From: Narthecium ossifragum
Lineage: Eukaryota; Streptophyta; Magnoliopsida; Dioscoreales; Nartheciaceae
Direction of reading: 5' to 3'
Length of the DNA stretch: 64,000 nt
NCBI GenBank assembly: GCA_963920575.1
Contig: CAWUCF010000017.1
Location: forward strand, 20,331 to 84,330
Positions 59,351 to 64,000 of this stretch are shown piece after piece. Position numbers and translations under genes: made by a program. The notes under the pieces are model-generated. The model was not told the DNA's origin and did not search any database. It saw nothing but the letters and a program-made list of their open reading frames with translations. Every line of letters begins with the position of its first letter. The stretch's first letter is position 1.

Positions 59351-62300
59351 CTTATTTCTCATTCATTTTTTTGCTAAATATCATCCCAGGTAGGCCTCTT
59401 CGAAGCTCTTGGCGACCGAATCGGGCACGTCGAATCCTCAGATCCTCAGCCTCAAAAATAGCAAGCTTTTACCTTTTTTGCCTTTTCCTTCACATTTTGA
59501 TACTAGGCCATGCTAATTTTTTTCCGCTTTTCTCATTCATCTTTTTGCTGAATATCATCCCAGGCAGACCTCCTCGAAGCCCCTGGCCACCGGATCGACC
59601 ACGTCGAATCCCGGGATCCTCAGCCTCCAAAATAGCAAGCTTTTACCTTTTACCTTTTTTGTCTTTTCCTTCACTTTTTAATACTAGGTCTTGCTAATGT
59701 TTTTTCTTATTTCTCATTCATTTTTTTGCTGAATATCATCCCAGGCAGGCCTCCTCGAAGCCCCTTGCCACGGGATCGAGCACGTCGAATCCCCGGTTCC
59801 TCAGCATCCAAAATAGCAAGCTTTTACCTTTTACCTTTTTTGTCTTTTCCTTCACTTTTTAATACTAGGCCTTGCTAATTTTTTTCATATTTCTCATTCA
59901 TTTTTTTGATGAATATCATCCCAGGTAGGCCTCTTCGAAGCTCTTGGCGACCGAATCGGGCACGTCGAATCCTCAGATCCTCAGCCTCCAAAATAGCAAG
60001 CTTTTACCTTTTTTGCCTTTTCCTTCACATTTTGATACTAGGCCTGCATATGTTTTTTCCTTATTTTTCAATCATTTTTTTGTTGAATATCATCCCAGGC
60101 AGGCCTCCTCGAAGCCCCTGGCCACCGGATCGAGCACGTCGAATCCCCGGATCCTCAGCCTCCAAAATAGCATGCTTTTACCTTTTACCTTTTTTACCTT
60201 TTCCTTCACTTTTTAATACTAGGCCCTGCTAATGTTTTTTCTTATTTCTCATTCATTTTTTTGCTGAATATCTTCCCAGGCAGGCCTCCTCGAAGCCCCT
60301 GGCCACGGGATCGAGCATGTCGAATCCCCGGATCCTCAGCCTCCAAAATAGCAAGCTTTTACCTTTTACCTTTTTTGCCTTTTCCATCACTTTTTAATAC
60401 TAGGCCTTGCTAATTTTTTTCTTATTTCTGATTCATTTTTTTGCTCAATATCATCCCAGGTAGGCCTCTTCGAAGCTCTTGGCGACCGAATCGGGCACGT
60501 CGAATCCTCAGATCCTCAGCCTCCAAAATAGCAAGCTTTTACCTTTTTTGCCTTTTCCTTCACATTTTGATACTAGGCCTTGCTAATTTTTTTCAATTTT
60601 TCTCATTCATCTTTTTGCTGAATATCATCCCAGGCAGACCTCCTCGAAGCCCCTGGCCACCGGATCGACCACGTCGAATCCCGGGATCCTCAGCCTCCCA
60701 AATAGCAAGCTTTTACCTTTTATCTTTTTTGCCTTTTCCTTAACTTTTTAATACTAGGCCTTGCTAATGTTTTTTCTTATTTCTCATTCATTTTTTTGCT
60801 GAATATTATCCAAGGCAGGCCTCCTCGAAGCCCCTGGCCACGGGATCGAGCACGTCGAATTCCCGGATCCTCAACTTCCAAAATAGCAAGCTTTTACCTT
60901 TTACCTTTTTTGCTTTTTCCATCACTTTTTAATACTAGGCCTTGCTAATTTTTTTTCTTATTTCTCATTCATTTTTTTGCTGAATATCATTCCAGGTAGG
61001 CCTCCTCGAAGCTCTTGGCGACCGAATCGGGCACGTCGAATCCTCAGATCCTCAGCCTCAAAAATAGCAAGCTTTTACCTTTTTTGCCTTTTCCTTCACA
61101 TTTTGATACTAGGCTATGCTAATTTTTTTCCCCTTTTCTCATTCATCTTTTTGCTGAATATCATCCCAGGCAGACCTCCTCGAAGCCCCTGGCCACCGGA
61201 TCGACCACGTCGAATCCCGGGATCCTCAGCCTCCAAAATAGCAAGCTTTTACCTTTTACCTTTTTTGTCTTTTCCTTCACTTTTTAATACTAGGCCTTGC
61301 TAATGTTTTTTCCTATTTCTCATTCATTTTTTTGCTGAATATCATCCCAGGCAGGCCTCCTCGAAGCCCCTTGCCACGGGATCGAGCACGTCGAATCCCC
61401 AGATCCTCAGCCTCCAAAATAGCAAGCTTTTACCTTTTACCTTTTTGCCTTTTCCTTCACTTTTTGATACTAGGCCATGCTAATTTTTTTTCTTGTTTCT
61501 CATTCATTTTTTTCCCGAATATCATCCCAGGCAGGCCTCCTCGAAGCCCCTGGCCACCGGATCGAGCACATCGAATCCCCGGATCCTCAGCCTCCAAAAT
61601 AGCAAGCGTTTACCTTTTACCTTTTTTGCCTTTTCCTTCACTTTTTGATACTAGGCCTTGCTAATTTTTTTTCTTATTTCTCATTCATTTTTTTGCTGAA
61701 TATCATCCCAGGCAGGCCTCCTCGAAGCCCCTGGCCACCGGATTGACCACATCGAATCCCCGGGTCCTCAGCATCCAAAATAGCAAGCTTTTACCTTTTA
61801 CCTTTTTTGTCTTTTCCTTCACTTTTTAATACTAGGCCTTGCTAATTTTTTTCATATTTCTCATTCATTTTTTTGATGAATATCATCCCAGGTAGGCCTC
61901 TTCGAAGCTCTTGGCGACCGAATCGGGCACGTCGAATCCTCAGATCCTCAGCCTCCAAAATAGCAAGCTTTTACCTTTTTTGCCTTTTCCTTCACATTTT
62001 GATACTAGGCCTGCTTATGTTTTTTTCTTATTTTTCAATCTTTTTTTTGTTGAATATCATCCCAGGCAGGCCTCCTCGAAGCCCCTGGCCACCGGATCGA
62101 GCACGTCGAATCCCCGGATCCTCAGCCTCCAAAATAGCATGCTTTTACCTTTTACCTTTTTTGCCTTTTCCTTCACTTTTTAATACTAGGCCTTGCTAAT
62201 GTTTTTTCTTATTTCTCATTCATTTTTTTGCTGAATATCATCCCAGGCAGGCCTCCTCGAAGCCCCTGGCCACGGGATCGAGCATGTCGAATCCCCGGAT

Positions 62301-62750
62301 CCTCAGCCTCCAAAATAGCAAGCTTTTACCTTTTACCTTTTTTGCCTTTTCCTTCACTTTTTAATACTAGGCCTTGCTAATTTTTTTCTTATTTCTCATT
62401 CATTTTTTTGCTCAATATCATCCCAGGTAGGCCTCTTCGAAGCTCTTGGCGACCGAATCGGGCACGTCGAATCCTCAGATCCTCAGCCTCCAAAATAGCA
62501 AGCTTTTACCTTTTTTGCCTTTTCCTTCACATTTTGATACCAGGCCTTGCTAATTTTTTTCAATTTTTCTCATTCATCTTTTTGCTGAATATCATCCCAG
62601 GCAGACCTCCTCGAAGCCCCTGGCCACCGGATCGACCACGTCGAATCCCGGGATCCTCAGCCTCCCAAATAGCAAGCTTTTACCTTTTACCTTTTTTGCC
62701 TTTGCCTTCACTTTTTAATACTAGGCCTTGCTAATGTTTTTTCTTATTTC
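59350..62750 (+). repeat. Satellite block H: 535-bp three-monomer higher-order repeat
   Basis: Class 3 monomers with the same downstream context start at 59371, 59906, 60441, 60977, 61873 and 62408. The spacings are 535, 535, 536, 896 and 535 bp, so the fourth interval contains two extra monomers. Each class 3 unit is followed by a class 1 unit that has only one TTTTACC module before TTTTTTGCC, which makes the trimer shorter than 543 bp. A longer copy is visible on top: 59906 and 60441 recur at 61873 and 62408 (offset 1967). Confidence 0.85.
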
Positions 62751-64000
62751 TCATTCATTTTTTTGCTGAATATTATCCAAGGCAGGCCTCCTCGAAGCCC
62801 CTGGCCACGGGATCGAGCATGTCGAATCCCCGGATCCTCAGCCTCCCAAATAGCATGCTTTTACCTTTTACCTTTTTTGCCTTTTCCTTCACTTTTTAAT
62901 ACTAGGCCTTGCTAATTTTTTTTCTTATTTCTCATTCATTTTTTTGCTGAATATCATTCCAGGTAGGCCTCCTCGAAGCTCTTGGCGACCGAATCGGGCA
63001 CGTCGAATCCTCAGATCCTCAGCCTCCAAAATCTCAAGCGTTTACCTTTTACCTTTTTTGCCATTTCCTTCACTTTTTGATACTAGGCCTTGCTAATTTT
63101 TTTTCTTATTTCTCATTCATTTTTTTGCTGAATATCATCCCAGGCAGGCCTCCTCGAAGCCCCTGGCCACCGGATCGAGCACGTCGAATCCCCGGATCCT
63201 CAGCCTCCAAAATAGCAAGCTTTTACCTTTTACCTTTTTTGTCTTTTCCTTCACTCTTTAATACTAGGCCTTGCTAATTTTCTTTCTTATTTCTCATTCA
63301 TTTTTTTGCTGAATATCATCCCATGCAGGACTCCTCGAAGCCCCTGGCCACCGGGTCGAGCACGTCGAATCCTTGGATCCTCAGCCTCCAAAATAGCAAG
63401 CTTTTACCTTTTATCATTTTTGCCTTTTCCTTCACTTAAAAATACTAGGCATTGCTAATTTTTTTTCTTATTTCTCATTCATTTTTTTGCTGAATATCAT
63501 CCCAGATAGGCCTCCTCGAAGCACTTGGCGACCGAATCGGGCACGTCGAATCCTCAGATCCTCAACCTTGAAAATAGCAAGCTTTTACTTTTTACCTTTT
63601 ACCTTTTTTGCCTTTTCCTTCAGTTTTTGATACTAGGCCTTGCTAATTTTTTTCCTTTTTTCTCATTCGGTTTTTTGCTAAATGTCATCCCAGGCGGGCC
63701 TCCTCGAAGGCCCTGGCCACCGGATCGAACACGTCGAATCCCCGGATCCTCAGCCTACAAAATAGCAAGCTTTTACCTTTTACCTTTTTGCCTTTTCCTT
63801 CACTTTTTAATACTAGGTCTTGCTAATTTTTTTTCTGATTTCTCATTCATGTTTTTGCTTAATATCATCCCAGGCAGGCCTCCTCGAAGCCCCTGGCCAC
63901 CGGATCGACCACGTCGAATCCCCGGGTCCTCAGCATCCTAAATAGCAAGCTTTTACCTTTTACCTTTTTTGCCTTTTCCTTCACTTTTTAATAGTAGACC
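62750..64000 (+). repeat. Satellite block I: echo of 58.5-59.3 kb
   Basis: From about 63217 to the window end the sequence matches 58551-59334 at an offset of 4666 bp. Shared rare variants are TTTTCTTTCTTATTTC, CTTGGATCCTC, CACTTAAAAATACT, CAGGCGGGCC and CATCCTAAATAG. The match continues to the last base, so it runs beyond the window. Confidence 0.8.

Larger units (their letters stand above)
4883..64000 (+). repeat. Tandem satellite array, monomer about 181 bp, roughly 325 head-to-tail copies
   Basis: The same unit repeats without interruption or inversion to the window end. A representative unit runs from the ACTAGGCCTTGC box through a T-rich stretch, GCTGAATATCATCCCAGG, AGGCCTCCTCGAAG, a variable CCCTGGCCACCGGATCGAGCAC block, GTCGAATCCCCGGATCCTCAG, CCAAAATAGCAAGCTTTTACC and a second T-rich stretch ending CCTTCACTTTTT. 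Most units are 180-182 bp. Nearly all have an AAGCTT site, and class 1 and 2 units also have GGATCC. Unit size and higher-order organisation are those of centromeric or pericentromeric satellites. Whether it binds centromeric histone cannot be seen here. Confidence 0.97.

Noticed and set aside
4942..63941. Dozens of plus-strand open frames of 60-220 codons with a shared hydrophobic and Pro/Arg-rich pattern (for example 14895-15275 and 49465-50127)
   Set aside because: They are the satellite monomer read in successive frames. Because 181 is not a multiple of three the frame shifts at each unit, starts and stops fall at fixed monomer positions, and there is no codon-level conservation or promoter evidence. 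I do not call them genes.
4883..64000. CRISPR-like array
   Set aside because: There are no unique spacers between short repeats; the whole unit is repeated. The setting is plant nuclear DNA.
4883..64000. A new gene system hidden in the array
   Set aside because: I looked for non-satellite stretches, inversions and conserved frames and found none. The interest lies in the repeat architecture.

Overview
The window looks like plant heterochromatin, probably centromeric or pericentromeric. It holds one decayed Ty3/gypsy LTR retrotransposon (1-4882, minus strand) next to about 59 kb of uninterrupted tandem satellite DNA (4883-64000). I found no host protein-coding gene, tRNA, rRNA or CRISPR array. 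A flowering plant is suggested by the 12-base match to the initiator-methionine tRNA primer-binding site used by most plant LTR elements, by the chromodomain at the end of pol (chromovirus lineage), and by the large satellite of about 181 bp units. I do not recognise the species.

Retrotransposon, read right to left on the minus strand: an LTR of 611 bp (4272-4882), primer-binding site (4257-4268), degraded gag with a CCHC zinc knuckle (about 3367-4070), then pol in the order protease, reverse transcriptase, RNase H, integrase, chromodomain (3229-140), a polypurine-tract-like sequence, and the first 65 bp of the other LTR (1-65, cut by the window edge). From 3229 to 140 pol stays in one reading frame with eight in-frame stops and no frameshift. 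Reverse transcriptase has lost its central part, protease has lost its active-site segment, and RNase H has a catalytic Asp changed to Asn. The copy cannot be autonomous.

Satellite: roughly 325 head-to-tail monomers, all in one orientation, each with a GC-richer half (AGGCCT, GGATCC and AAGCTT sites) and a T-rich half. Three monomer classes recur: class 1 (CCCTTTTT tract, often GGATCGGACAC or GATCGACCAC), class 2 (TTTCTTATTT tract, GGATCGAGCACG) and class 3 (GGTAGG...GCTCTTGGCGACCGAATCGGGC...CCTCAGATCC). They build several higher-order repeats (HORs): a shuffled region (7.5-14.6 kb; offsets 1990 and 2714 bp), a 2882-bp 16-mer (14.65-22.5 kb), a 544-bp trimer (23.2-24.4 kb), a 3396-bp 19-mer with nested 1793- and 5370-bp rearrangements (26.3-47 kb), a 723-bp tetramer (47.2-48.7 kb), a 362-bp dimer duplication (55.0-55.7 kb) and a 535-bp trimer (59.4-62.7 kb). 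The part beside the retrotransposon (4.9-7.5 kb) has the most individually diverged monomers and no HOR.

The retrotransposon ends exactly inside a satellite monomer, so it most likely inserted into the array. The long open frames across the satellite are by-products of its low-stop, T-rich sequence and are not annotated as genes.
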